From an uncultured Clostridia bacterium (GTDB taxonomy: Bacteria; Bacillota; Clostridia; UBA1381), in NCBI GenBank assembly GCA_934454745.1, contig CAKSGP010000011.1, positions 1 through 14,015 of the forward strand: DNA of 14,015 bases, read 5' to 3'. Below, piece by piece: positions 1 to 6,632 of the stretch. How positions within the stretch are numbered: position 1 is the first letter of the stretch; each line of letters begins with the position of its first letter. The notes under the pieces are model-generated. The model did no database searches and was not told the origin of the DNA. It was given only the letters and a program-made list of their open reading frames with translations. Position numbers and translations under genes: made by a program.

Positions 1-662
1 ACTATAATATCAACAAACTTTTCCTCATCATCTGTAAGTATCTGGCTTACCTTTCCGAGAGTTGAACCTGGAACTACAAACTTTTTCGGATCACATTTTT
101 CCTCAATCGGGATATTTATAACTGCAAGTCTGTGTGAGTCTGTTGCAACAACACTTAAAATATCACCTTTAAAATCAAATAATGCACCTGTTAAAACAGG
201 CTTTCTTGTTTCAATAGGAGATATAAAAGGAAATACCTTTCTTATAATCTGTTTTAATTCTTTTTGTGAAATCTTTGTTCTGTATTCCTCGTCAACTATC
301 GGAACATCAGGGAATTCACTTACACTCATTCCCTGAATATTAAATGTACTTTGTTCACATTCAATATCTGTTATGTAGTTTGACTCATCCGCTGTTATTT
401 TTACTTCACCTTCAGGTAAGCGTCTTACAATCTCACCGAATATTTTAGATGGTAATGCTATTGAGCCGGCTTCAGATACACTTATCTCTGATGTGTATTC
501 TATACAAAGCTCTATGCTGTTTGCGGTAAATGTAACGTGATTGTCATTTGATGCTTCAATCTTTATACACTCTAAAATAGGATGTGATGTCTTTGAGCCG
601 ATAGCCTTCTGTACTATGTTTACAATATCGTTTAGTATGGTTTTTGAACAAATAAATTTCAT
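1..662 (-). CDS. dnaN: DNA polymerase III beta subunit (sliding clamp), 5' part
   Basis: DnaN is the ring-shaped clamp that holds the replicative polymerase on DNA. Only the first 220 residues are present; the gene runs off the left edge, and the whole protein is usually about 365-370 residues, so roughly 60% is seen. The protein begins MKFICSK, and the second clamp domain carries the typical DSHRLA motif near residue 180. The start at 660-662 is preceded by an AGAAAGG Shine-Dalgarno sequence. It lies downstream of dnaA in the same orientation, as in most Bacillota, with a 279-bp gap that holds part of the replication origin. I could not pick a convincing separate dnaN promoter in that AT-rich gap, so it may be co-transcribed with dnaA. 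The identification rests on sequence motifs and gene order. Confidence 0.95.
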   Translation of the reverse strand, partial: MKFICSKTILNDIVNIVQKAIGSKTSHPILECIKIEASNDNHVTFTANSIELCIEYTSEISVSEAGSIALPSKIFGEIVRRLPEGEVKITADESNYITDIECEQSTFNIQGMSVSEFPDVPIVDEEYRTKISQKELKQIIRKVFPFISPIETRKPVLTGALFDFKGDILSVVATDSHRLAVINIPIEEKCDPKKFVVPGSTLGKVSQILTDDEEKFVDII

Positions 663-941
663 TTTTTTATCCTTTCTTAAAATTCATTATTGTTGATAAC
701 TTTTTCCTCATTATTCATTTTCCAATTTTGGCGTATATATTTATATATCATTATAATTATTATTATAGTAATAGTAGTAGGGGTGAGGAAAATATGGAAA
801 ACTCAGAAAATTATTTATATTAAGCCAATTTTTTTAAACACTTGATGTTTATAAAAGGTGAATTAAAAATATCTTATATTTCAGCTTCATTACAGTGATT
901 TTTTAATAACACTTTTTCCATAAATTATCATCAAGTTTTCC
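663..941. other. dnaA-dnaN intergenic region: oriC lobe with unwinding element
   Basis: This gap contains six sequences that differ by one or two bases from the DnaA-box forms TTATCCACA/TTTTCCACA. They are TTATCAACA at 691-699 (minus), TTTTCCTCA at 702-710 (plus), 784-792 (minus) and 936-944 (plus, overlapping the dnaA stop codon), and TTTTCCATA at 793-801 (minus) and 914-922 (plus). A DnaA-trio tract lies at 766-780 and very AT-rich DNA at 731-765. In B. subtilis the unwinding region also lies between dnaA and dnaN, in the order boxes, GC-rich spacer, trios, AT-rich DNA, and that order is repeated here. Function is inferred from this layout. Confidence 0.8.
766..801 (-). promoter_or_regulatory. 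DnaA-trio tract, GC-rich spacer and two abutting DnaA boxes
   Basis: Read 3' to 5' on the plus strand from 780 down to 766, the bases form five consecutive [G/A]AT trios: GAT, GAT, GAT, AAT, GAT. Next to them are GGG at 781-783 and two head-to-tail boxes on the minus strand, TTTTCCTCA (784-792) and TTTTCCATA (793-801). If the nearer box is not used, the spacer is the 12-bp GC-rich GGGTGAGGAAAA. Trios of this type load DnaA on single-stranded DNA during origin melting. Orientation towards dnaN matches B. subtilis. Confidence 0.75.
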
Positions 942-2285
942 TCACAAGGATTGCAAATCCTTTATTATGTAGTCAATATTTGTTTTAAGTGTCTTATCGG
1001 TAGTCAGGTCATTCTCAATTTTCTGTACACTGTGAAGTACTGTTGTTCTATCCTTATTACCAAAGGTCTTTCCTATCATAGAGGCATTCATATCTGTAAG
1101 CTTTGAGCATAGATACATTGCAATTTGACGCGGGATAACGAGAGTCTTTACTCGGCTTTTTCCTATCAGCTCATCTTTTGTTACATTATAAAATGTAGAA
1201 ACCTTGTCCATAATCTTATCAGGAGTTATTTTAACTACTCCGTCCTTAGGGAGAATTGATTCTATTGCAAACTTTGTAAGCTCAATATCAATTTCCTTGT
1301 GACTTAGCTGACCGATGGATATTACCTTTAAGAGTGCACCTTCAAGCTCACGTACGTTTGATTTAATTCTGTCTGCTATATATGTTAATATATCGTCGCT
1401 TATCCTGTAATCATTAAGCTCTGATTTCTTACGCAGAATAGCAAGTCTTGTTTCATAGTTAGGAACGGTAATATCAATCTGAAGTCCCTGTGAAAAACGT
1501 GTTCTTAATCTTTCCTCAAGTGTTATAAGCTCGTTTGGTTTTCTGTCGCTTGTAAGAACAATCTGCTTATTAAGACTGTGTAAATCATTAAATGTATGGA
1601 AAAACTCCTCCTGAAATCCTTCACGGTTTTGAAGGAATTGAACATCGTCTACTAACAAAACATCTGCTGTTCTGTACTTTTTACGGAAGGAATCCATTTT
1701 GTGGTTTTTAATACAGTCTACAAATTCTGCTGTAAAGTTTTCAGTTGTAATATAAAGAATATTATAATCAGGATGTTCTTTTTTTATCTTATTTCCTATA
1801 GCACACATAAGATGTGTTTTTCCAAGACCTGAATTACCATAAAGGAAAAGAGGATTATATATTCTGCCCGGATTTTCACTTGTGCTTATTGCGGCTGCGG
1901 CCGCATATTCATTTGATGAACCTATGACAAAGTTTTCAAATGTATATTTTTCATTAAGAGAAAGCTCTCTTTGATGAGTGTTAGAAGATGATATTTTCTC
2001 ATCATTTATTGATGAGTTTTCCATAAACTGTTCAAGCTCGTCCTCAAGAATAATATTAAGCGTGATCTTCTGACCTGTATATGCTTCTAAAATGCTTTCT
2101 ATCTTATTTTTAAACCTGAATTCTATCATATTCCTGTTAATAGAAGAAGGAACAGCGATAGTGAATACCGAATCTTCAAATAAAACTGCTTTTGCAGGTT
2201 TAATATGTACTGTATAGCTTACTTCTGCTTCAACAGCATTTTTTATACTTTCCTGCAGCTCCATCCATATTTTCTCACAGTCCAT
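942..2285 (-). CDS. dnaA: Chromosomal replication initiator protein DnaA
   Basis: DnaA is the AAA+ ATPase that binds DnaA boxes at oriC, melts the origin and starts helicase loading. Its 447 residues match the family length. Domain I covers about residues 1-85, followed by a short linker to about 110. The AAA+ domain has Walker A GNSGLGKT (150-157), Walker B LLVDDVQF (210-217), the arginine-finger region ERLRTRF (258-264) and the sensor II region NVRELEGAL (310-318). The C-terminal DNA-binding domain carries the recognition motif as FGNKDRTTVLH (408-418). The usual form is FGGRDHTTVLH, so the base-reading histidine is replaced by arginine at 413. The start ATG (2283-2285) follows AAGGAG with a 7-nt spacer. 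The gene diverges from an SDR gene; the usual upstream rpmH-rnpA neighbours are absent. Confidence 0.98.
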   Translation of the reverse strand: MDCEKIWMELQESIKNAVEAEVSYTVHIKPAKAVLFEDSVFTIAVPSSINRNMIEFRFKNKIESILEAYTGQKITLNIILEDELEQFMENSSINDEKISSSNTHQRELSLNEKYTFENFVIGSSNEYAAAAAISTSENPGRIYNPLFLYGNSGLGKTHLMCAIGNKIKKEHPDYNILYITTENFTAEFVDCIKNHKMDSFRKKYRTADVLLVDDVQFLQNREGFQEEFFHTFNDLHSLNKQIVLTSDRKPNELITLEERLRTRFSQGLQIDITVPNYETRLAILRKKSELNDYRISDDILTYIADRIKSNVRELEGALLKVISIGQLSHKEIDIELTKFAIESILPKDGVVKITPDKIMDKVSTFYNVTKDELIGKSRVKTLVIPRQIAMYLCSKLTDMNASMIGKTFGNKDRTTVLHSVQKIENDLTTDKTLKTNIDYIIKDLQSL

Positions 2286-2330
2286 TACATATCTCCTTGT
2301 AGATATTCTACCTATATTTTATCACATTAC

Positions 2331-2359
2331 ATTATATCATAATAAATTTTGTTTTGCAA
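2331..2359 (-). promoter_or_regulatory. Probable sigma-A promoter of dnaA
   Basis: On the minus strand, TTGCAA (2359-2354) is followed by a 17-bp spacer and TATAAT (2336-2331), with a TGA extension just before the -10. Transcription would start near 2324 and give a leader of about 40 nt. No good DnaA box overlaps it, so classical DnaA autorepression through a box in the promoter is not evident. Confidence 0.7.
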
Positions 2360-2403
2360 TAATTAATTTGTAATTGTCCGATTTTGTAATATCTTTCTTG
2401 TTG

Positions 2404-2432
2404 TTGACAATAAAACCTAATAATGGTATAAT
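2404..2432 (+). promoter_or_regulatory. Consensus sigma-A promoter of the SDR gene
   Basis: TTGACA (2404-2409), a 17-bp spacer and TATAAT (2427-2432) form a perfect consensus promoter. It also carries the extended -10 TGG (2424-2426). Transcription should start near 2439, leaving a leader of under 30 nt before the ATG at 2466. Its -35 box lies 44 bp from that of the divergent dnaA promoter. Confidence 0.8.
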
Positions 2433-2465
2433 TATATAAGCAGATTTTTGGAGAATTTATTTAAT

Positions 2466-3170
2466 ATGAAAAAAGTATTGATAACTGGCGGAAGCCGAGG
2501 TATAGGTGCACAGTGTGTACGGGATTTTTCAAAATCGGGATATGAAGTATATTTCACATATAACAACAGCGAAAAGAAAGCAAAGGAACTTTCTGAGCAA
2601 ACAGGTGCGTATCCTGTTAAGTGTGATATATCTTCTGCTCACGAGGTAAAAGATGCCCTTTTGGAAATTAACAATATTGATATTCTTATAAACAATGCAG
2701 GGATTTCACAAATAAAAATGTTTCAGGATATAACCGAAGATGACTGGGACAGAATGTTTGATATAAACATAAAGGGAATGTTTCTTGTAACAAAAAGTGT
2801 TATCGGCAGTATGATAAAAAATAAATACGGCAGAATTATAAATATTTCATCTATGTGGGGTGAGGCAGGAGCAAGCTGTGAGGTTCATTACAGTGCATCA
2901 AAATCGGCAGTTATAGGTTTTACAAAGGCTCTTGCAAAAGAGCTTGCACCTTCGGGAATAACTGTTAATTGTGTGTCTCCCGGTGTTATTATGACAGATA
3001 TGAATTCACATCTTACAGATGATGATGTAAAGGAATTATGTGATGAAACTCCTGTTATGCGCATGGGAGAGCCCTGGGAGGTATCAAGAGCTGTAATGTA
3101 TTTGGCAGATGAAAAATCAGGTTTTATAACAGGAACGGTTTTAAGCGTAAACGGAGGAATTGTTATATAA
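2466..3170 (+). CDS. SDR-family NAD(P)H oxidoreductase, FabG/YmfI-like
   Basis: This is a classical short-chain dehydrogenase/reductase of 234 residues, a soluble cytoplasmic enzyme. Visible motifs are the cofactor-binding TGGSRGIG (7-14), NNAG (76-79), the catalytic Ser in NISSMWG (127-132) and YSASK (Tyr142, Lys146), and SPG (171-173). SDRs of this type include 3-oxoacyl-ACP reductase FabG and the EF-P 5-aminopentanone reductase YmfI. The stretch WGEAGASCEV before the catalytic Tyr, and the end VLSVNGG, resemble what I remember of YmfI, so that function is my first choice; it is inferred, not proven. The reading frame could open at TTG 2448, but ATG 2466 with GGAGA at 2450-2454 is better. 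The gene sits alone between dnaA and the second DnaA-box cluster, an unusual place. Confidence 0.85.
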   Translation: MKKVLITGGSRGIGAQCVRDFSKSGYEVYFTYNNSEKKAKELSEQTGAYPVKCDISSAHEVKDALLEINNIDILINNAGISQIKMFQDITEDDWDRMFDINIKGMFLVTKSVIGSMIKNKYGRIINISSMWGEAGASCEVHYSASKSAVIGFTKALAKELAPSGITVNCVSPGVIMTDMNSHLTDDDVKELCDETPVMRMGEPWEVSRAVMYLADEKSGFITGTVLSVNGGIVI

Positions 3171-3172
3171 AT

Positions 3173-3206
3173 GTTTACATAATAAGGGTAAAATTATTAT
3201 GTAAAC
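3173..3206. repeat. 13-bp perfect inverted repeat after the SDR gene
   Basis: GTTTACATAATAA (3173-3185) is repeated in inverse orientation at 3194-3206 with an 8-nt loop. It starts 2 bp after the SDR stop codon, so it may act as that gene's terminator. The stem has only two G:C pairs and no clear T-run follows, so it would be a weak one. It could equally be a structural part of the adjoining origin region. Confidence 0.5.
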
Positions 3207-3311
3207 ACATTTATATTTGTAACAAAGTTGAAATAAAAAATATAATAGTTATAAAGGTCAAAAATGGCATAATAAAGCCTTAAACTTATAGTTATCCATA
3301 TTATCCATAAA

Positions 3312-3336
3312 GTTTTCCACAAAAAACGTGGAAAAC
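3312..3336. repeat. Convergent DnaA-box pair forming a palindrome
   Basis: GTTTTCCAC (3312-3320) and GTGGAAAAC (3328-3336) are perfect inverse copies separated by AAAAAAC. They contain one TTTTCCACA and one TTTTCCACG box facing each other. The arrangement could place two DnaA protomers face to face or extrude as a small hairpin. Confidence 0.6.
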
Positions 3337-3345
3337 TCAACCACA

Positions 3346-3468
3346 AAAAATGGCTTAACTTCGTTAAATAAATTAGTTTACTAAAAAATATAAGTAAAAA
3401 TGACGAAAGTTGTAGCAAAAGTGTGGAAAAGTCGTTGAAAATATGGAAAAATGGCTTATTTACGTTAA
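3346..3468 (+). repeat. 22-bp imperfect direct repeat spaced 101 bp, within oriC
   Basis: AAAAATGGCTTA at 3346-3357 recurs at 3447-3458. In both copies CGTTAA follows after four further bases (3362-3367 and 3463-3468), giving 19 of 22 identical positions. A shorter third copy, AAAAATGGC, is at 3260-3268. Copies alternate with DnaA boxes. No known protein-binding motif was recognised. Confidence 0.55.
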
Positions 3469-3526
3469 TTATTTATTATATTTTTTATTAACAGCTGTGG
3501 AAAACTTATGTTATCGGAATGGAAAA

Positions 3527-4204
3527 ATGTTAACTGAAAGATTAAATTGTATAATAAATTATGTAAACTGTGAAACAGCGGCAGATATAGGCACCGATCA
3601 CGGGTATGTTCCAACTGAGCTTATAAGAACGTCACGTGCAAAACGTGTTATTGCGGCTGATGTAAGGCAGGGACCTTTAAATGCCGCAATCGAGAACATT
3701 AAAAAGAATGGTATGGAGGATATAATCGAGGCACGGCTTGGAAGTGGGTTATCGGTTTTAAAACCAAAGGAGGCAGATGTATGTATAATAGCAGGAATGG
3801 GCGGTGAGCTTATTTGTGATATAATATCATCACATATGGAAACGGCGCGGAGTATGACCCTTATTCTCCAGCCAATGAATGCACAATATGAATTGAGAAA
3901 ATTTTTAATCGAAAAGGGATTTACAATCGTAAAAGAGGATTTAGCGGCTGAGGGCGAGAGAGTGTATAACATAATGATAGTCAGAAGCGGAGACCAAAAG
4001 CCATTTAATCGTGATATTTATTACCATCTACCAATATATCTTACAAATCATCCTTTATTTGAAATGCTTTTTAATAAAAAGAAACGTGAATTTAATAAAA
4101 TAGTAAACGGACTAAGAAATTCAAAAAATTGTGACAATAAAAAGCTTGAATATTATGAAAATAAGCTTTCAGAGCTTGAAAGAGGAGAATATAACAATGG
4201 TTAA
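3527..4204 (+). CDS. trmK: tRNA (adenine(22)-N(1))-methyltransferase TrmK
   Basis: TrmK uses S-adenosylmethionine to methylate N1 of A22 in bacterial tRNAs. The 225-residue protein has the family's SAM-binding motif DIGTDHGY (20-27), an acidic stretch around IAADVRQGP (42-50), the IAGMGGELI loop (88-96) and LQPM (114-117). The frame stays open up to ATG 3443, but that extension runs through DnaA boxes and AT-rich origin DNA. ATG 3527 gives the family N-terminus (MLTERLNCI), although its Shine-Dalgarno sequence (GGAATGG) is weak. The gene overlaps the Nif3-like gene by 8 bp, the pair usual in Bacillota. In many relatives trmK follows the sigma-A gene rpoD; here it follows oriC. No clear promoter was found. 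Confidence 0.9.
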   Translation: MLTERLNCIINYVNCETAADIGTDHGYVPTELIRTSRAKRVIAADVRQGPLNAAIENIKKNGMEDIIEARLGSGLSVLKPKEADVCIIAGMGGELICDIISSHMETARSMTLILQPMNAQYELRKFLIEKGFTIVKEDLAAEGERVYNIMIVRSGDQKPFNRDIYYHLPIYLTNHPLFEMLFNKKKREFNKIVNGLRNSKNCDNKKLEYYENKLSELERGEYNNG

Positions 4205-4976
4205 GGTCAAGGATATATCAAAAAGAATAGAAGAGTTTGCACCGAAGGAGCTTGCATATTCCTGGGATAATACAGGACTTATTACAGGAAATCCTGAAAA
4301 AAAAGTTAAAAAAGTTTTTATAACGCTTGATTTGTTCAAAGAAACTGTTGATGAAGCAGTAAAAAACGATGTTGATATGATAATTTCACATCATCCTATA
4401 TTGTTTAAAGGTATAAAAGCTGTTGATTATAATTCACAGCAAGGGTATATTTTAAGAGAGCTTATAAAAAATGATATTGCCGTGTATGCTTCACACACAA
4501 GTATGGACTGTGCAAAAGGCGGTATAAATGATGTATTGGCAGAAAAGCTTGGAATTGTTAACAGTCAGGTAATTGAAAAAAATGAACATTTCCCCGACTG
4601 CGGTCTTGGCAGAATAGGAAAGATAAAAAACAGAGTAACGCTAAGAGAGTATGCTGAATTTGTAAAAAAAGCACTTAATACACCTTTTGTACGTGTATGC
4701 GGAGATATGAGCAAAAAAATAGAAACTGTGGGAGTAGGCGGCGGTGCCTGTGATGATTTAATTCCTGATGCAATAAAAATGGGAGCAGACGTTTTTGTTA
4801 CAGCAGATATGAAGTATCATATTGCAGCAGAAAGTGTTGAGGAACAACTCGCAGTTATTGATGCAGGTCATTATCCCACAGAGGTTTTTGTTACGGAGAT
4901 TTTTGAGAAGCTGATTGATGGATTGGATATTGAGATTATAAAATCATCTCATAAGGACGTATTTAAACTTGTTTAA
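4197..4976 (+). CDS. Nif3-like dinuclear metal-centre hexameric protein
   Basis: Members of the Nif3/YbgI/YqfO family (often annotated as GTP cyclohydrolase I type 2) form toroidal hexamers with a two-metal site; the physiological substrate is unsettled. Putative metal ligands are visible: His65-His66 in SHHP, His100 and Asp104 in ASHTSMD, and His225 and Glu229 in GHYPTE. Other family blocks are WDNTGL (23-28), GVGGGACDD (179-187) and FVTADMKYH (200-208). At 259 residues it is the short form, without the inserted PII-like domain of B. subtilis YqfO. The start at 4197 follows AGAGGAG and overlaps the end of trmK (ATGGTTAA), so translation is probably coupled. rho begins 21 nt after its stop. 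Confidence 0.9.
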   Translation: MVKVKDISKRIEEFAPKELAYSWDNTGLITGNPEKKVKKVFITLDLFKETVDEAVKNDVDMIISHHPILFKGIKAVDYNSQQGYILRELIKNDIAVYASHTSMDCAKGGINDVLAEKLGIVNSQVIEKNEHFPDCGLGRIGKIKNRVTLREYAEFVKKALNTPFVRVCGDMSKKIETVGVGGGACDDLIPDAIKMGADVFVTADMKYHIAAESVEEQLAVIDAGHYPTEVFVTEIFEKLIDGLDIEIIKSSHKDVFKLV

Positions 4977-4997
4977 TGGAAATCAAAAGGAGAATGT

Positions 4998-6272
4998 ATG
5001 TATAAATTTGAAGAACTAAATGGTATGACTAAAGATGTTCTTAAGGAGATTGCCGAAAAGCTTGGAGTAACTAAAATTTCGGCGATGAAAAAGACTGATA
5101 TAATAAATGCCGTAATTGAGGCTGAAAAATCACAGAAAAAAAGCGAACGTCCCACAGACGTAGAGGAAATGACGGGTGTATTAGAGGTTAAGGGCGAAGG
5201 CTACGGTTTTTTGAGATTTGAAAACTTTACGGCATCAAGCAGTGATATTTACGTATCACCGGTACAGATAAAAAGATTTAATCTTAAAACAGGCGATGAA
5301 ATAACGGGAGATTGCAGAATAATCAAGGAGGAAGGAAAATCCTCACCGTTATTATATGTAAAAAAAATTAACGGCGACTGTCTGGAAAAGGCGTTACAAA
5401 GACGTCCATTTGAAAAGAGAGTTCCTATTTTCCCAAAAGAGAAAATAAATCTTGAAACGGACAGAGATGAATATGCAACACGGTTAATAGATATTATATC
5501 TCCAATTGGCAAGGGACAGCGAGGTATGATTGTTGCACCGCCAAAGGCAGGTAAGACTACTATAATTAAAAGCATTGCAAAGGCAATACGAAAAAATAAT
5601 CCTGAAATAAAGCTTATAATTTTACTTATTGACGAACGCCCTGAAGAGGTTACGGATATTAAAGCGTCAATTGACTGTGACGTCATATATTCAACCTTTG
5701 ACCAACAGCCGGACAATCACTGCCGACTTTCCGAGCTTGTCTTAGAGCGTGCACAAAGGCTTGTTGAACAGGATAAGGACGTTGTAATTCTCCTTGATTC
5801 TATAACAAGACTTGTAAGAGCCTACAACTTAACAGAACCTGCAACGGGAAAAACCTTAAGTGGCGGACTTGATCCCACAGCTTTATATAAGCCTAAAAAG
5901 TTTTTTGGTGCTGCACGTAATATAGAAAACGGCGGCAGCCTTACAATAATCGCAACGGCACTTGTTGAAACTGGCAGCCGTATGGACGACGTTATATTTG
6001 AGGAATTTAAAGGCACGGGCAATATGGAGCTTAAGCTTGACCGTGTGTTACAGGAACGGCATATATTCCCGGCAATAGACGTTGTAAAATCAGGAACACG
6101 CCGTGAGGAAATGTTAATATCAAAGGATACTGCAAATGCAAGCTGGGCATTACGCAGAACAATTTCAAAGGATGGATATGACGGATATATAAAAGCACTT
6201 CAGCTATTGCGTGCAACGGAAAAAAACAGCGAGTTTGTGGATTTAGTTAATAAGCAGAACAGAGTGGAATGA
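4998..6272 (+). CDS. rho: Transcription termination factor Rho
   Basis: Rho is a hexameric RNA-dependent ATPase/helicase that terminates untranslated transcripts. The 424-residue protein has an N-terminal Rho-N helical domain (about 1-45), a cold-shock RNA-binding domain with GYGFLRF (69-75) and a RecA-type ATPase core. The core shows Walker A APPKAGKTT (180-188), catalytic-region DERPEEVTD (212-220), Walker B VVILLD (262-267) and the LSGGLDP loop (287-293). No large insertion of the kind seen in some Bacteroidota and Actinobacteria is present. The start is ATG 4998 after AAAGGAG with a 5-nt spacer. The last codons double as the 5' arm of an intrinsic terminator, so the gene's own transcript appears to end without help from Rho. 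Confidence 0.98.
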   Translation: MYKFEELNGMTKDVLKEIAEKLGVTKISAMKKTDIINAVIEAEKSQKKSERPTDVEEMTGVLEVKGEGYGFLRFENFTASSSDIYVSPVQIKRFNLKTGDEITGDCRIIKEEGKSSPLLYVKKINGDCLEKALQRRPFEKRVPIFPKEKINLETDRDEYATRLIDIISPIGKGQRGMIVAPPKAGKTTIIKSIAKAIRKNNPEIKLIILLIDERPEEVTDIKASIDCDVIYSTFDQQPDNHCRLSELVLERAQRLVEQDKDVVILLDSITRLVRAYNLTEPATGKTLSGGLDPTALYKPKKFFGAARNIENGGSLTIIATALVETGSRMDDVIFEEFKGTGNMELKLDRVLQERHIFPAIDVVKSGTRREEMLISKDTANASWALRRTISKDGYDGYIKALQLLRATEKNSEFVDLVNKQNRVE

Positions 6273-6292
6273 TTATGATTCCACTCTGTTTT
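6258..6292 (+). terminator. Intrinsic terminator overlapping the end of rho
   Basis: AACAGAGTGGAAT (6258-6270) and its exact inverse (6278-6290) enclose a 7-nt loop and run into a TTTT tract (6289-6292). The upstream arm is the last codons of rho and includes the first base of the TGA stop (6270-6272). It should end the trmK-nif3-rho transcript. Confidence 0.85.
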
Positions 6293-6632
6293 CATTAGAA
6301 GCGTACCAGAAATAATAGTAAAAATATGATTCTGCCATATTATTTTGATTTTTAATTAGAATAATATTTATGTTCCAATTATTTAAAAATTATATATTGC
6401 TAAAATTTTACAATTAAGTGTAAACGGGGTACTTCTCTTTTATTTTTACTGCATAACATAAAAAGCTCTACTAAATTTCAGTAGAGCTTTTAGCTGGAGT
6501 ATAATTTGTGTGTATATAAAGTTCTGTTAAAATAGATTTTTAATCTCAAAGCAGTTTGAAACTAAGGCTTTTGAGTTTTCAAGCTATTATCACACAATAA
6601 AAATCAGATTAGAAAAAGTAGGATATCCCCAT
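6273..6632. other. Convergent intergenic region between rho and serS
   Basis: This 360-bp gap separates two converging operons. It contains the downstream arm of the rho terminator, an AT-rich stretch without a supported gene (6293-6460), the serS-side terminator (6461-6491) and a weaker hairpin. The weaker hairpin pairs CTCAAAGC (6545-6552) with GCTTTTGAG (6567-6575), with one bulged base. An AT-only inverted repeat, ATATTATT (6337-6344) against 6360-6367, is too weak to interpret. I see no RNA gene. Confidence 0.6.
6461..6491 (-). terminator. Strong intrinsic terminator of the parA-to-serS operon
   Basis: AAAAGCTCTACT (6461-6472) and its exact inverse (6480-6491) form a 12-bp stem with a 7-nt loop. 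Read on the minus strand, the stem ends in TTTTTATG, a proper U-tract. Read on the plus strand the tail is shorter, but it may back up the rho terminator. It lies about 140 nt after the serS stop codon. Confidence 0.85.

Larger units (their letters stand above)
3171..3526. other. Second oriC lobe: DnaA-box cluster between the SDR gene and trmK
   Basis: This 356-bp gap is AT-rich and has no convincing gene. DnaA-box-like sequences are TTATCCATA at 3292-3300 and again at 3301-3309 (plus, directly tandem), TTTTCCACA at 3313-3321 (plus), TTTTCCACG at 3327-3335 (minus), TTTTCCACA at 3422-3430 (minus), TTTTCCATA at 3442-3450 (minus) and TTTTCCACA at 3496-3504 (minus). The left boxes point right and the right boxes point left. 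In B. subtilis the equivalent upstream lobe lies directly before dnaA; here the SDR gene stands between. I saw no good trio tract here, so it probably serves as the DnaA-binding rather than the melting lobe. Confidence 0.8.

Noticed and set aside
2286..2290. Start-stop minimal upstream frame (ATGTAA) before dnaA
   Set aside because: It is only 2 nt from the Shine-Dalgarno sequence, too close for initiation, and overlaps the real ATG by chance.
3197..3418. Open frame of 73 codons on the minus strand in the origin gap
   Set aside because: It is AT-driven, low-complexity (Phe/Leu/Ile/Tyr-rich), has no good ribosome-binding site and runs through the DnaA boxes.
3443..3526. Longer N-terminus for TrmK starting at ATG 3443
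   Set aside because: The extra 28 residues are translated origin DNA containing DnaA boxes; the family N-terminus begins at 3527.
6293..6460. Possible insertion-element ends or small RNA between rho and serS
   Set aside because: GAAGCGTACC near 6299 and GGTACTTC near 6428 are only partly inverse; no flanking duplication, promoter or coding frame supports an element.
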